Shown: positions 24,541 through 32,601 of the stretch, piece after piece
How the letters are laid out: each line of letters starts with the position of its first letter
How positions within the stretch are numbered: the first letter of the stretch is position 1
NCBI RefSeq assembly: GCF_037026685.1
Contig: NZ_JBANET010000020.1
Coordinates: 1 to 64,000 of the forward strand
DNA from: Orrella sp037026685
GTDB taxonomy: Bacteria; Pseudomonadota; Gammaproteobacteria; Burkholderiales; Burkholderiaceae_B
Direction of reading: 5' to 3'
Length of the DNA: 64,000 nucleotides
The notes under the pieces: generated by a model
Databases searched by the model: none
What the model saw: the letters and a program-made list of their open reading frames with translations, nothing else
What the model was told of the DNA's origin: nothing
Program-made: the position numbers and the translations under genes

Positions 24541-25467
24541 CTATTTGCTGTTTTGCATGATGGCGGCGGCCTGCCGCTCCATGAATTCGCCCAGGGTGTC
24601 GATGCCCCGCAGCTTCAGGATGGTGTTGCGCACGGCGGCCTCGACCAGCACCGCCAGGTTGCGGCCCGCCGCCACCTGCAGCATGACGCGCCGCACCGGC
24701 AGGCCCAGCATGTCCTGGGTCATGTCCTGCAGCGGCAGGCGCTCGAACTTGTCCTGGGCGGTGGCGCGGATCAGGTGCACGATCAGCTTCAGGCGCATCT
24801 TGCGGCGCACCGAGGTCTCGCCGAAGATGGTGCGGATGTCCAGCAGGCCCAGGCCGCGCACTTCGAGCAGGTTCTGCAGCAGCGGCGGGCAATGGCCTTC
24901 GATGACGTTGGGCGCGGTGCGCGAGAGCTCGACCGCGTCGTCGGCCACCAGGCCGTGGCCGCGCGAGATCAGTTCCAGCGCCAGCTCGCTCTTGCCCAGC
25001 CCCGATTCGCCGGTGATCAGCACGCCCAGGCCCAGCACGTCCATGAAAACGCCGTGCACCGTGGTGGTGGGCGCCAGGCGCTTGCCCAGGTAGATGCGCA
25101 GCAGGTCGATCAGCTGCGCGGCGGCGATGGGCGTGGACAGCAGCGGCACCTGCTGGCGCTCGCAGTGCTCGATGAGGTCGTCCGGGGCGCTCAGGCCGTC
25201 GCCCAGCAGGATGGCGGGCACGCCGCCGGCCAGCAGCTCTTCGATGTAGTAGACGCGCCGGCGCATTTCCAGGCGCTTGTAGAAGGCCATTTCGGGCTCG
25301 CCGAATACCTGGATGCGCGAGGGGTGGATGAGGTTCAGGTGGCCGACCAGGTCGGCGGCCGAGTCGCCTTCCTCGGGCAGGGCGTTGTCGGCCGAGGCAT
25401 GCCCCGCTATCCAGGTGAACGGGATCTTGTCCGCGTTGTCGTCTACGAGATCCTGGACGGTGAGCAT
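24541..25467 (-). CDS. hprK: HPr kinase/phosphorylase
   Basis: 308 residues. The C-terminal kinase domain has Walker A LITGESGLGKSELALELI (about residues 150-167) and the HprK signature near LLEVRGLGLLDIRTIFGETS. The N-terminal domain (1-125) is MurF-like. HprK phosphorylates HPr on a serine. In betaproteobacteria the gene sits with ptsN and rapZ, where it feeds into the incomplete regulatory PTS. It begins 14 bases after the ptsN stop. Confidence 0.95.
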   Translation of the reverse strand: MLTVQDLVDDNADKIPFTWIAGHASADNALPEEGDSAADLVGHLNLIHPSRIQVFGEPEMAFYKRLEMRRRVYYIEELLAGGVPAILLGDGLSAPDDLIEHCERQQVPLLSTPIAAAQLIDLLRIYLGKRLAPTTTVHGVFMDVLGLGVLITGESGLGKSELALELISRGHGLVADDAVELSRTAPNVIEGHCPPLLQNLLEVRGLGLLDIRTIFGETSVRRKMRLKLIVHLIRATAQDKFERLPLQDMTQDMLGLPVRRVMLQVAAGRNLAVLVEAAVRNTILKLRGIDTLGEFMERQAAAIMQNSK

Positions 25468-25481
25468 CGGGCGTTCGCTAG

Positions 25482-25937
25482 TCAGGAGTTGCCGCTGGTG
25501 AGCAGCCGGTGCACCGCGGCCGGGTCGGCCTCGGCGATGAGCCGCTCGCGCAAGGGTTTGTTCGAGAGCAGCTGCGCCAGCTCGGCAAGGATGTCCAGGT
25601 GCTGCTGGGTGGCCGTCTCGGGCACCAGCAGGATCATCAGCAGCCGCACCGGCTGGCCATCTGGCGCATCGAAGGGCACGGGCTGGGCCAGCCGGTAGAA
25701 GGCGGCCAGCGCCTCGGTCAGGCCCTTGACCCGCCCGTGCGGCACGGCCACGCCCTGGCCCAGCGCCGTCGAACCCAGGCGCTCGCGCGAGAACAGGCTG
25801 TCGAAGACGATGCTGCGCGCCAGCCCGTGGTGGTTTTCGAACAGCAGGCCGGCTTGCTCGAATGCCCGCTTCTTGCTGGTGGCCGGCAGGTCCAGGACGA
25901 TGTTTCCAGCCGGCAGGATTTGCGACAGATGGTTCAT
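25482..25937 (-). CDS. ptsN: Nitrogen PTS enzyme IIA (EIIA-Ntr)
   Basis: 151 residues. A PTS EIIA type-2 domain with the phosphorylated His in GVAVPHGRVKGL (about residue 66) and NHHGLARSIVFDSLFSRERLGS upstream of it (core ARSIVFDSLFSRERLGS). PtsN is a regulatory phosphoprotein for potassium, nitrogen and stress control rather than sugar uptake. The first gene of ptsN-hprK-rapZ-rlpA. A -10 TATAAT lies only 8 bases before ATG and there is no ribosome-binding site, suggesting a leaderless mRNA. Confidence 0.94.
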   Translation of the reverse strand: MNHLSQILPAGNIVLDLPATSKKRAFEQAGLLFENHHGLARSIVFDSLFSRERLGSTALGQGVAVPHGRVKGLTEALAAFYRLAQPVPFDAPDGQPVRLLMILLVPETATQQHLDILAELAQLLSNKPLRERLIAEADPAAVHRLLTSGNS

Positions 25938-25944
25938 GCGGACA

Positions 25945-25950
25945 ATTATA
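25945..25950 (-). promoter_or_regulatory. ptsN -10 element TATAAT, near-leaderless
   Basis: On the minus strand TATAAT occupies 25945-25950, so transcription should begin at about 25938, directly at the ptsN ATG (25937). TTTGCA 16 bp upstream is a weak -35. Confidence 0.55.
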
Positions 25951-25968
25951 GGTTTATATGCGGCAATG

Positions 25969-26015
25969 CAAAAAAAGGCCCCGCGCTGCGCCTTCGCGCT
26001 TGCTGCCGCCCGCGG
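25969..26015. repeat. Single degenerate copy of the terminator-like repeat
   Basis: AAAAAAAGGCCCCGCGCTGCG followed by CCTTCGCGCTTGCTGCC (split here) corresponds to the first half of the 76-bp unit at 15344. On the minus strand it ends in a T-run and sits immediately before the ptsN promoter, where it can stop transcription coming from hpf. Confidence 0.7.
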
Positions 26016-26166
26016 GAAAGGTTCTACCCGGGTCGGGCGGCGCGACGGGGCAAGAATAGACCGGCTGCTGCGGAAAGGGAATCGGGATCGGCCGGAAGGC
26101 AACGCTTTTTCCGGCGGCGGGGATGCCGGGCGGGGGCCAGGCGCTTTGGGGAGGGCCGGGCCCGGG

Positions 26167-26189
26167 GCCCCCACGGACTGCCTGGGGGC
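26167..26189 (-). terminator. Hairpin downstream of hpf
   Basis: A 7-bp stem, GCCCCCA / TGGGGGC, with a 9-base loop lies 26 bases past the hpf stop. It lacks a T-run, so it is a weak candidate terminator. The remaining bases from 26015 to 26166 show nothing I can name. Confidence 0.35.
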
Positions 26190-26214
26190 GCGGGCCGCTG
26201 CACGTTGACGGGCG

Positions 26215-26535
26215 CTATGCCGCCATCTGCCGCTTGGCGGGCTCGTGCGAATGGTTCTGCAAACGGTCCTTGTGCTGGATGACCTTGCGATCGATCTTGT
26301 CGGCCAGGGCGTCGATGGCCGCGTAGAGGTTTTCTTCGACTGCCTCGCAGTGGATGTCCTTGCCGCGCACGCGCATGGTGATTTCCGCGCGGTGACGCAA
26401 GGGCTCTACCGAGAGCATGACCTGCGTGTCGATGACATGGTCGAAATGCCGCAGCACTCGCGCCAGCTTGTTCAAGACATATTCCCGGATGGCGGGCGTG
26501 ACGTCGAGGTGGTGACCGCTGATGCTCAGGTTCAT
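26215..26535 (-). CDS. hpf: Ribosome hibernation promoting factor (short form)
   Basis: 106 residues. It starts MNLSISGHHLDVTPAIREYV, the typical opening of HPF/YfiA proteins, with KVIQHKDRL near the end. Short HPF binds the 30S A/P sites and helps form 100S ribosomes in stationary phase. A good AGGAG lies 8 bases upstream of ATG 26535. It was historically named sigma-54 modulation protein because of its usual rpoN neighbour, which is absent here. Confidence 0.93.
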   Translation of the reverse strand: MNLSISGHHLDVTPAIREYVLNKLARVLRHFDHVIDTQVMLSVEPLRHRAEITMRVRGKDIHCEAVEENLYAAIDALADKIDRKVIQHKDRLQNHSHEPAKRQMAA

Positions 26536-26678
26536 ATCGGGCTCTCCTATCGAGAAAAGATGCGCCGTCGGCGCGGTTGGTACGTCTAGGCTTCCCTCCA
26601 AAAAAAATGACAGTTTCGAGTCCAGTTTATAGAGATTCGGCAGCGATTCCAACCAGCGCGCGGGCGCCCGGCTGCAGA

Positions 26679-27494
26679 CTACATCCTGAAATGTTCGCCC
26701 AGATAGACGCGCCGCACGGCCGGGTCGCCGACGATCTCGTCGGGATGGCCGTCGGTGAGCACCTTGCCCTCGCTGATGATGTAGGCGCGGTCGCAGATCC
26801 CCAGCGTCTCGCGCACGTTGTGGTCGGTGATGAGCACGCCGATGCCCCGGCTCTTGAGAAAGCGCACGATGCGCTGGATCTCGATGACCGCGATGGGATC
26901 CACGCCGGCGAAGGGCTCGTCCAGCAGGATGAAGCGCGGCTGGGTGGCCAGGGCCCGGGCGATTTCGACGCGGCGGCGCTCGCCGCCCGATAGCGAGACC
27001 GCCATGTTGCGGCGGATGTGGCCGATCTGCAGCTCCTCGAGCAGCGACTCGAGCAGATCCTCGATCTGCTTGCCGCGCAGCAGCTTGCCATGCCGGTCCA
27101 CCTGCAGCTCTAGCACGGCGCGGATGTTCTGCTCGACCGTCAGGCGGCGGAACACCGAGGCGTCCTGGGGCAGGTAGGACAAGCCCAGGCGCGCGCGCTT
27201 GTGGATGGGCATGGCCGTGACCGGCACGTCGTCGATCTCGATGCGGCCGGCGTCGGCCGGCACCAGGCCCACGATCATGTAGAAGCTGGTGGTCTTGCCC
27301 GCGCCGTTGGGGCCGAGCAGGCCCACGACCTCGCCGCTGTCGACGGAGATCGAGACGTCCTGCACGACGGTGCGCCCGCCGTAGGTCTTGCGCAGGCCGA
27401 CCGCGCGCAGGCGCCCCGGGGCCTGCTGCGCGCCGGAGGCCACCGCCGCCGAGGCGGCCGGCAGGGAAGCGGGAGAGGAAGTCGATTCGCTCAT
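26679..27494 (-). CDS. lptB: LPS export ABC transporter ATPase
   Basis: 271 residues. Walker A GPNGAGKTT, followed by SFYMIVGLVPADAGRI; signature SLSGGERRRVEIARAL; Walker B FILLDEPFAGVDPIA; H-loop TDHNVRETL. It powers LptBFG, which extracts LPS from the inner membrane. It has an Ala/Ser-rich N-terminal extension of about 25 residues compared with E. coli. An in-frame TTG at 27509 would overlap lptA, but ATG 27494 is preferred. Confidence 0.95.
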   Translation of the reverse strand: MSESTSSPASLPAASAAVASGAQQAPGRLRAVGLRKTYGGRTVVQDVSISVDSGEVVGLLGPNGAGKTTSFYMIVGLVPADAGRIEIDDVPVTAMPIHKRARLGLSYLPQDASVFRRLTVEQNIRAVLELQVDRHGKLLRGKQIEDLLESLLEELQIGHIRRNMAVSLSGGERRRVEIARALATQPRFILLDEPFAGVDPIAVIEIQRIVRFLKSRGIGVLITDHNVRETLGICDRAYIISEGKVLTDGHPDEIVGDPAVRRVYLGEHFRM

Positions 27495-27505
27495 GCGTCG
27501 GGCAA

Positions 27506-28123
27506 TCAAGGTTGGGCGGCGCCCGGCTTGGCGTTGGCGCCGCCCGCCTGCGCGCAGGCGGCGGCCGCCGCCTCGGACTTGGCGCGCGGCTGGGCGATCG
27601 AGCGCACGCGCCCGCCGGGGGCCGCCGAGCCGCTTCCGCCGGTGGCCTGGTAGGTGTCGTTCTGCTGGTTGTAGCGGATGCGCTCGCCGCTGACGCTGTC
27701 AAACGGCTTGCCGCACACCAGGCGGGTGACCACGGCCTGGCCGATCATCTCGATGGTCTCGTTCCTGCCGTCGTATTCGGCGCGCTGGCCCACCGCCTCG
27801 ATGACCTCGCTGGAGCCGGGCCGCACCTGGCGGATGTGCACCAGGCGGCCCTTGCCCACCGTGGCGGTGCCGTGCTGGAAGCCCTGCGCGTCCTCGCGCA
27901 TTTCCAGGGTGTCGGCCCGCAGGGTCAGGTCGCCGCGCGTCATGATGACGTTGCCGGTGAAGGTGCTTTGCCGCTTGACGTCGTCGTAGTGCAAGGAGTC
28001 GGACAGGATCAGCGTGTCGGGTTCTTCGGCCTGGCCCGCGGCCTGCGCGTGCGCCGGCGCGGCGAGCAGCGAGAGGGCCAGGGTCAGCAAGGGGGCGGCG
28101 AGGCGTAGGCGCTTGGCAGGCAT
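27506..28123 (-). CDS. lptA: Periplasmic LPS transport protein LptA
   Basis: 205 residues. Signal peptide to about residue 27 (AHAQA). OstA/beta-jellyroll domain with ILSDSLHYDDVKRQSTFTGN and VIMTRGDLTLRADTLEM. LptA forms the periplasmic bridge for LPS between LptC and LptD. The C-terminal 40 residues are Gly/Ala-rich and probably disordered. Start is 13 bases after lptC ends. Confidence 0.92.
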   Translation of the reverse strand: MPAKRLRLAAPLLTLALSLLAAPAHAQAAGQAEEPDTLILSDSLHYDDVKRQSTFTGNVIMTRGDLTLRADTLEMREDAQGFQHGTATVGKGRLVHIRQVRPGSSEVIEAVGQRAEYDGRNETIEMIGQAVVTRLVCGKPFDSVSGERIRYNQQNDTYQATGGSGSAAPGGRVRSIAQPRAKSEAAAAACAQAGGANAKPGAAQP

Positions 28124-28136
28124 GGCGGTATGCGGG

Positions 28137-28760
28137 TCAAGGAGTCGGATTGTCGTTCAGGCGGCGGCGCCCGCTGATCGGGCCGCTGTCGGCGCCGGAA
28201 ATCTGCACGTCGGTGGCCGAGTGTACGTCGAGCTGGCGGGTGCGGTTGTTGTAGCGCATGCCGGTGCCGTTCATGCGCGAGCGGCCGTTGACCACCTGCG
28301 CCGGCTTGTCGGTGTAGGCCAGGTCTTCGTCCGGCAGGATGATGATCTCTTCGCTGCGCACGTCCATGGCGGCCCGCTCGCCGTCGGCCATGCGGTGCAG
28401 GTGCGCGTCCTCGCGCATGATGATGCGCGCGCCGTCCTGGTCCATGTAGGCCTTGCGGGAGGTGCCGATGGTGACCGGGTTGCCGGCCTGCTGGCCGACC
28501 GCGCGCGGTTCGGTGATCTCGTAGGAGTCGTCGTCCGGATAATGCTGCAGCAGTGCGCCCTCGAGCCGGTTGATGGGCTTGCCGCTGGCGTCCGAGCGCA
28601 GCATCACGAACCGCTCGGCCCAGGCGTCCGGCTCGTGGGTGACGCGCCGCGGCGGGTCGATCGGGATGGCCCGCTGCGCGTAGTCGGCCGCCCACCAGGT
28701 GCCCAGCACCAGGGCGATCAGCAGGCCCAGCGCGATGAGGGTGGGAAAGCGGTCTCTCAT
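28137..28760 (-). CDS. lptC: LPS export protein LptC
   Basis: 207 residues. One N-terminal transmembrane helix (about residues 8-27), then an LptC jellyroll with RFVMLRSDASGKPINRLEG and ARIIMREDAHLHRMADGE (core). It receives LPS from LptBFG and hands it to LptA. It starts 3 bases after the kdsC stop. Confidence 0.92.
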   Translation of the reverse strand: MRDRFPTLIALGLLIALVLGTWWAADYAQRAIPIDPPRRVTHEPDAWAERFVMLRSDASGKPINRLEGALLQHYPDDDSYEITEPRAVGQQAGNPVTIGTSRKAYMDQDGARIIMREDAHLHRMADGERAAMDVRSEEIIILPDEDLAYTDKPAQVVNGRSRMNGTGMRYNNRTRQLDVHSATDVQISGADSGPISGRRRLNDNPTP

Positions 28761-28763
28761 GTC

Positions 28764-29363
28764 TTACTGGTTGACTCCGGGGCCCAGCAGGCCCGGCTGG
28801 AAGAAGGCGCCCAGCCGGCCCTGCGCGGCCAGGATGAGGTCGCAGCATTCGCGCGCCGCGCCGCTGCCGCCGGGACGGCTGGCGACCCAGTGCGCGGCCT
28901 GCGCGACGTAGGCCGGCGCATCCGGGACGCTGGCGGCAAAGCCCGCGCGCTGCATGGCCGGCAGGTCGATCAGGTCATCGCCCATGAAGCCGGTGTGTTC
29001 CAGTAGGACATTCAGGCGCTGCGCCAGTTCCGTCAGGGCCTGGCCCTTGTCCTGCACGCCCTGCATGACGTGGGCGATGCCCAGCTCGGCGGCGCGCCGG
29101 TCGGCGATGGGGCCCTGGCGGCCGGTGATCAGCGCCACGGTGATGCCGCTCTTGACCAGCAGGCGCAGGCCATGCCCGTCCAGGGCATGGAAGCGCTTGG
29201 CCACTTCGCCGTGTTCGCCGTACCACAGGCTGCCGTCGGTAAGCACGCCGTCGACGTCGAACACCATCAGGCGCAGCGGCGCCAGGCGTTCGCGCACGGC
29301 CGGCGGCACGCGCGACAGGACCAGGGCTTCGGCGGGATGCGGGGGGGTAAGCGTCGGTTCCAT
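28764..29363 (-). CDS. kdsC: 3-deoxy-D-manno-octulosonate 8-phosphate phosphatase
   Basis: 199 residues. C0-type HAD phosphatase: motif I LMVFDVDGVLTDGSLWYGE (about residues 32-50), motif II ALITGRQGPIADRRA, motif IV TGFMGDDLIDLPAMQRAGF. KdsC makes KDO for the LPS core. The N-terminal extension of about 28 residues is longer than in E. coli. The stop of kdsD lies 6 bases upstream. Confidence 0.94.
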   Translation of the reverse strand: MEPTLTPPHPAEALVLSRVPPAVRERLAPLRLMVFDVDGVLTDGSLWYGEHGEVAKRFHALDGHGLRLLVKSGITVALITGRQGPIADRRAAELGIAHVMQGVQDKGQALTELAQRLNVLLEHTGFMGDDLIDLPAMQRAGFAASVPDAPAYVAQAAHWVASRPGGSGAARECCDLILAAQGRLGAFFQPGLLGPGVNQ

Positions 29364-29369
29364 CTCGTA

Positions 29370-30350
29370 TCAGACTACCTTGGCGGCCATCAGGTCGTGC
29401 ATGTGCAGGGCGCCGGCCAGGCGGCCTTCCCCGTCCAGCACGAGCATCTGGCTGATTTTCAGTTCGTCCATCCGGGCGGCGGCGTCCACGGCCAGGGCTT
29501 CGGCGGCGATGGTGCGGGGGTTGCGCGTCATGCCTTCGGTCACGGGCAGGCCGCGCACGTCCCCGCGTTTTTCGATCAGGCGGCGCAGGTCCCCGTCGGT
29601 GAAGATGCCCACGGGGCGGCGCTGCGGATCCAGCACCACTGCCATGCCCATGCCCTTGGCCGAGATCTCCTCGAGCGCCTGAAACACGGTGGCGTCCTGG
29701 GCCACCGCCGGCAGGGCGGCGCCGCGCCGCATGACGTCGCCCACGTGGGTAAGCAGCCGGCGTCCCAGGGCCCCGCCCGGGTGCGAGCGGGCGAAATCCT
29801 CGGGGCCGAAGCCGCGGGCCTGCAGGCAGGCCACCGCCAGCGCATCGCCCAGCGCCAGGGCGGCGGTGGTGCTGGCGGTGGGCGCCAGGTTCAGCGGGCA
29901 GGCCTCGTGCTCGACCGCGCCGTCCAGGTGCACGTCCGCCAGCCGGGCCAGCTCCGAGTCGGGGTTGCCGGTGATGGCGACGATCCGCGCGCCCATGCGG
30001 CGCGCTGGCGGGATGATGGTGAGCAGTTCCTGGCTGGCGCCCGAGTGCGACAGGCACAGCATGACGTCCTGGGACGTGATCATGCCCAGGTCGCCGTGCA
30101 CCGCCTCGGCGGCATGCATGAAGAAGGCCGGCGTGCCGGTCGAGGCCAGGGTGGCGGCGATCTTGCGCGCCACATGGCCGGTCTTGCCCAGGCCGCTGAC
30201 CACCACGCGGCCCTTGCACTGCAGCAGCAGCTCGCAGGCCTGCGCGAAACTGTCGTCCAGCCGCCGGGCCAGCGTCTCGATGGCCTGGGCCTCGATGCGC
30301 AGGGTGCGCCGGGCGCTTTCCAGGGCCGTGTGGGTCGGGGTTGCGTTCAT
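29370..30350 (-). CDS. kdsD: Arabinose-5-phosphate isomerase
   Basis: 326 residues. SIS domain (about residues 40-180) with VSGLGKTGHVARKIAATLAS and CLSHSGASQELL, then a CBS pair (about 205-325) starting DVMRRGAALPAV and ending with MHDLMAAKVV. KdsD interconverts ribulose 5-phosphate and arabinose 5-phosphate, the entry to KDO. It heads kdsD-kdsC-lptC-lptA-lptB. It is divergent from purT across 179 bases. Confidence 0.94.
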   Translation of the reverse strand: MNATPTHTALESARRTLRIEAQAIETLARRLDDSFAQACELLLQCKGRVVVSGLGKTGHVARKIAATLASTGTPAFFMHAAEAVHGDLGMITSQDVMLCLSHSGASQELLTIIPPARRMGARIVAITGNPDSELARLADVHLDGAVEHEACPLNLAPTASTTAALALGDALAVACLQARGFGPEDFARSHPGGALGRRLLTHVGDVMRRGAALPAVAQDATVFQALEEISAKGMGMAVVLDPQRRPVGIFTDGDLRRLIEKRGDVRGLPVTEGMTRNPRTIAAEALAVDAAARMDELKISQMLVLDGEGRLAGALHMHDLMAAKVV

Positions 30351-30529
30351 CGCCGGAGTTTAATTCATCGCCAGCCGCCCGGCAGGGCGGACAAGGGGGC
30401 GCCCGCCGGCGCGGCGGGCCCGGCCGCCCCCGGGCCGGCCCTGCCTGTTTGCGGGGGGCGGCGCCGCTGTGGCAAGCTTTCGCGTCTTTTCCCGCATCCT
30501 TTTCTTTCACGACGCTCAAGGCGCCCGCC

Positions 30530-31744
30530 ATGTCCGACATTCCCGCTCCCATTCTTGGTACTCCTTCCAGTCCTTCGGCCACGCGCGTGATGCTGCTGGG
30601 CGCCGGCGAACTGGGCAAGGAGGTCGTCATCGCCCTGCAGCGCCTGGGCGTGGAAGTGATCGCCGTCGACCGCTACGAGAACGCCCCCGGCCACCAGGTC
30701 GCGCACCGCGCCCACGTGGTGGCCATGACCGATGCCCAGGCGCTGCGCCGCGTCATCGAGGCCGAGCGGCCCGACGTGGTGGTGCCCGAGATCGAGGCCA
30801 TCGCCACCGACCTGCTGGTCGAGCTCGAGGCGGCCGGGGTCACGCGCGTCACGCCCACGGCGCGCGCCGCCCGCCTGACCATGAACCGCGAGGGCATCCG
30901 CCGCCTGGCGGCCGAGACCCTGGGCCTGCCCACTTCGCCCTACCGTTTCGTCGATACCGAGGACGAGCTGCGCGCGGCCATCGGCCAGATCGGCTATCCC
31001 TGCGTGATCAAGCCGGTCATGTCCTCCTCGGGCAAGGGCCAGTCCGTCATCCGGGGCGAGCAGGACGTGGCCCAGGCCTGGCGCTACGCCCAGGAGGGCG
31101 GCCGGGTGGGCGGCGGGCGCGCCATTGTCGAGGGTTTTATCGACTTCGACTACGAGATCACCTTGCTGACCGTGCGCTGCCGCGGCGCGGACGGCAGCGT
31201 GCAGACGCGCTTTTGCGACCCCATCGGCCATCGCCAGGTGGACGGCGACTACGTCGAGAGCTGGCAGCCGCATCCCATGTCGCCGCGCGCGCTCGAGCGG
31301 GCCCGGGAGATCGCGCTGGCGGTCACCGGCGAGCTGGGCGGGCTGGGGCTGTTCGGCGTGGAGCTGTTCGTGGCCGGCGACCAGGTCTGGTTCTCGGAGG
31401 TCAGCCCGCGCCCGCACGACACCGGCATGGTCACGATGATCACCCAGGAGCAGAACGAGTTCGAGCTGCATGCGCGCGCCCTGCTGGGGCTGCCGGTGGA
31501 CACCAGCCTGCGCCGGCCGGGCGCCAGCAGCGTGATCTACGGCGGCGTGCAGGCGCAGGGCGTGCGTTTTCACGGCGTGGCGCAGGCCCTGGCCGAGCCG
31601 GGCACCGACATCCGCCTGTTCGGCAAGCCCGAATCCTATGTGCGCCGGCGCATGGGCGTGGCGCTGGCCACGGCCCCGGACGTGCAGGCCGCCCGCGAAA
31701 AGGCGGTGCGTGTCTCGCAGGGCGTGACGGTCGCGGCGCCGTAG
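30530..31744 (+). CDS. purT: Formate-dependent GAR transformylase
   Basis: 404 residues. ATP-grasp enzyme: pre-grasp MLLGAGELGKEVVIALQRLG at about residue 21, ATP-binding VIKPVMSSSGKGQSVI, metal-binding end WFSEVSPRPHDTGMVTM. PurT makes formyl-GAR from formate, GAR and ATP in purine synthesis. The start at 30530 matches family length; upstream in-frame codons lie in the divergent kdsD leader. Confidence 0.95.
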   Translation: MSDIPAPILGTPSSPSATRVMLLGAGELGKEVVIALQRLGVEVIAVDRYENAPGHQVAHRAHVVAMTDAQALRRVIEAERPDVVVPEIEAIATDLLVELEAAGVTRVTPTARAARLTMNREGIRRLAAETLGLPTSPYRFVDTEDELRAAIGQIGYPCVIKPVMSSSGKGQSVIRGEQDVAQAWRYAQEGGRVGGGRAIVEGFIDFDYEITLLTVRCRGADGSVQTRFCDPIGHRQVDGDYVESWQPHPMSPRALERAREIALAVTGELGGLGLFGVELFVAGDQVWFSEVSPRPHDTGMVTMITQEQNEFELHARALLGLPVDTSLRRPGASSVIYGGVQAQGVRFHGVAQALAEPGTDIRLFGKPESYVRRRMGVALATAPDVQAAREKAVRVSQGVTVAAP

Positions 31745-31870
31745 CTTTGCGCCGGCAGGGTCGGCGCGCGGGCCGCGCACCCGATCCCGCTGCCGTTTGA
31801 CCTGGATCAAGGCCCCGCCCGGGGCAGGCAGGCACACTGAGGGCCTTGCTTGCGCCGGGTTTCTTTTTGT

Positions 31871-31896
31871 TTGATAATTTCAGAAATTTCTGAAAT
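31871..31896 (+). promoter_or_regulatory. 20-bp perfect palindrome and promoter before the cyd regulator
   Basis: ATTTCAGAAATTTCTGAAAT (31877-31896) is a perfect palindrome of the size expected for a MarR-family dimer. GATAAT (31873-31878) overlapping its left edge can be a -10 with TTGCGC (31850-31855) 17 bp upstream; repressor binding would block the start. It is the likely autoregulatory site of the gene at 31926. Confidence 0.7.
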
Positions 31897-31925
31897 CACT
31901 GTAACTGATGAAAAGGCCCGGCAGC

Positions 31926-32483
31926 ATGAAACTCACCCCCCAGACCGAACGTTTCGTGCTGCATTTCGGCGAAATGGGCAGCCGCTGGGGCGTAAACCGC
32001 ACGGTGGGCCAGATCTATGCGCTCATTTTTTTGTCCGAGCATCCGCTCAATGCCGACGAAATCGCCGAAACCCTGGGTTTTTCGCGCTCGAACGTCAGCA
32101 TGGGCCTGAAGGAGCTGCAGTCATGGCGGCTGGTCAAGCTGGTGCACCAGGTCGGCGATCGGCGCGACTACTTCGATTCGCCCAAGGACGTCTGGGAGAT
32201 CTTCCGCGTGCTGGTCGAGGAAAAACGCAAGCGCGAGATCGATCCGACCCTGACCCTGCTGCGCGACACGCTGATCGAGGCGCCGGCCGACCAGGCCGAG
32301 CGCCATGCCCAGCAGCGCATGAAAGAGATGCTCGAGCTGATCGAGCTGTCCACCGCCTGGTTCGACGAGATCCAGCGCCTGCCGCCCGAGACGCTCGAGC
32401 GCCTGATGCGCCTGGGCTCGAAGGTGCAGAAAGTGCTGGGCCTGGCCGGCAAGCTGCGCGGCGGCGCCGGCCCGGACCGATAG
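31926..32483 (+). CDS. GbsR/MarR-type transcriptional regulator
   Basis: 185 residues from ATG 31926 (MKLTPQTERFV); an ATG at 31908 gives 191. The winged HTH (about residues 30-85) includes ADEIAETLGFSRSNVSMGLK and the wing VHQVGDRRDYF. The remainder is helical and dimerising. It precedes cydAB by 118 bases on the same strand, so it is likely to regulate the bd oxidase and itself. No redox or metal-sensing Cys motif is apparent. Confidence 0.82.
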   Translation: MKLTPQTERFVLHFGEMGSRWGVNRTVGQIYALIFLSEHPLNADEIAETLGFSRSNVSMGLKELQSWRLVKLVHQVGDRRDYFDSPKDVWEIFRVLVEEKRKREIDPTLTLLRDTLIEAPADQAERHAQQRMKEMLELIELSTAWFDEIQRLPPETLERLMRLGSKVQKVLGLAGKLRGGAGPDR

Positions 32484-32601
32484 GGGCGGGCGACGGGATG
32501 CTCCGCCGCATGAACCCCTTGCCCGCCTTGCTTCGCAACGGGCCCGCCGGGCCCCGGCCGCACGCCTGCCGCGTGCATGTTTCCTGTCAGGGCAGATCAT
32601 C

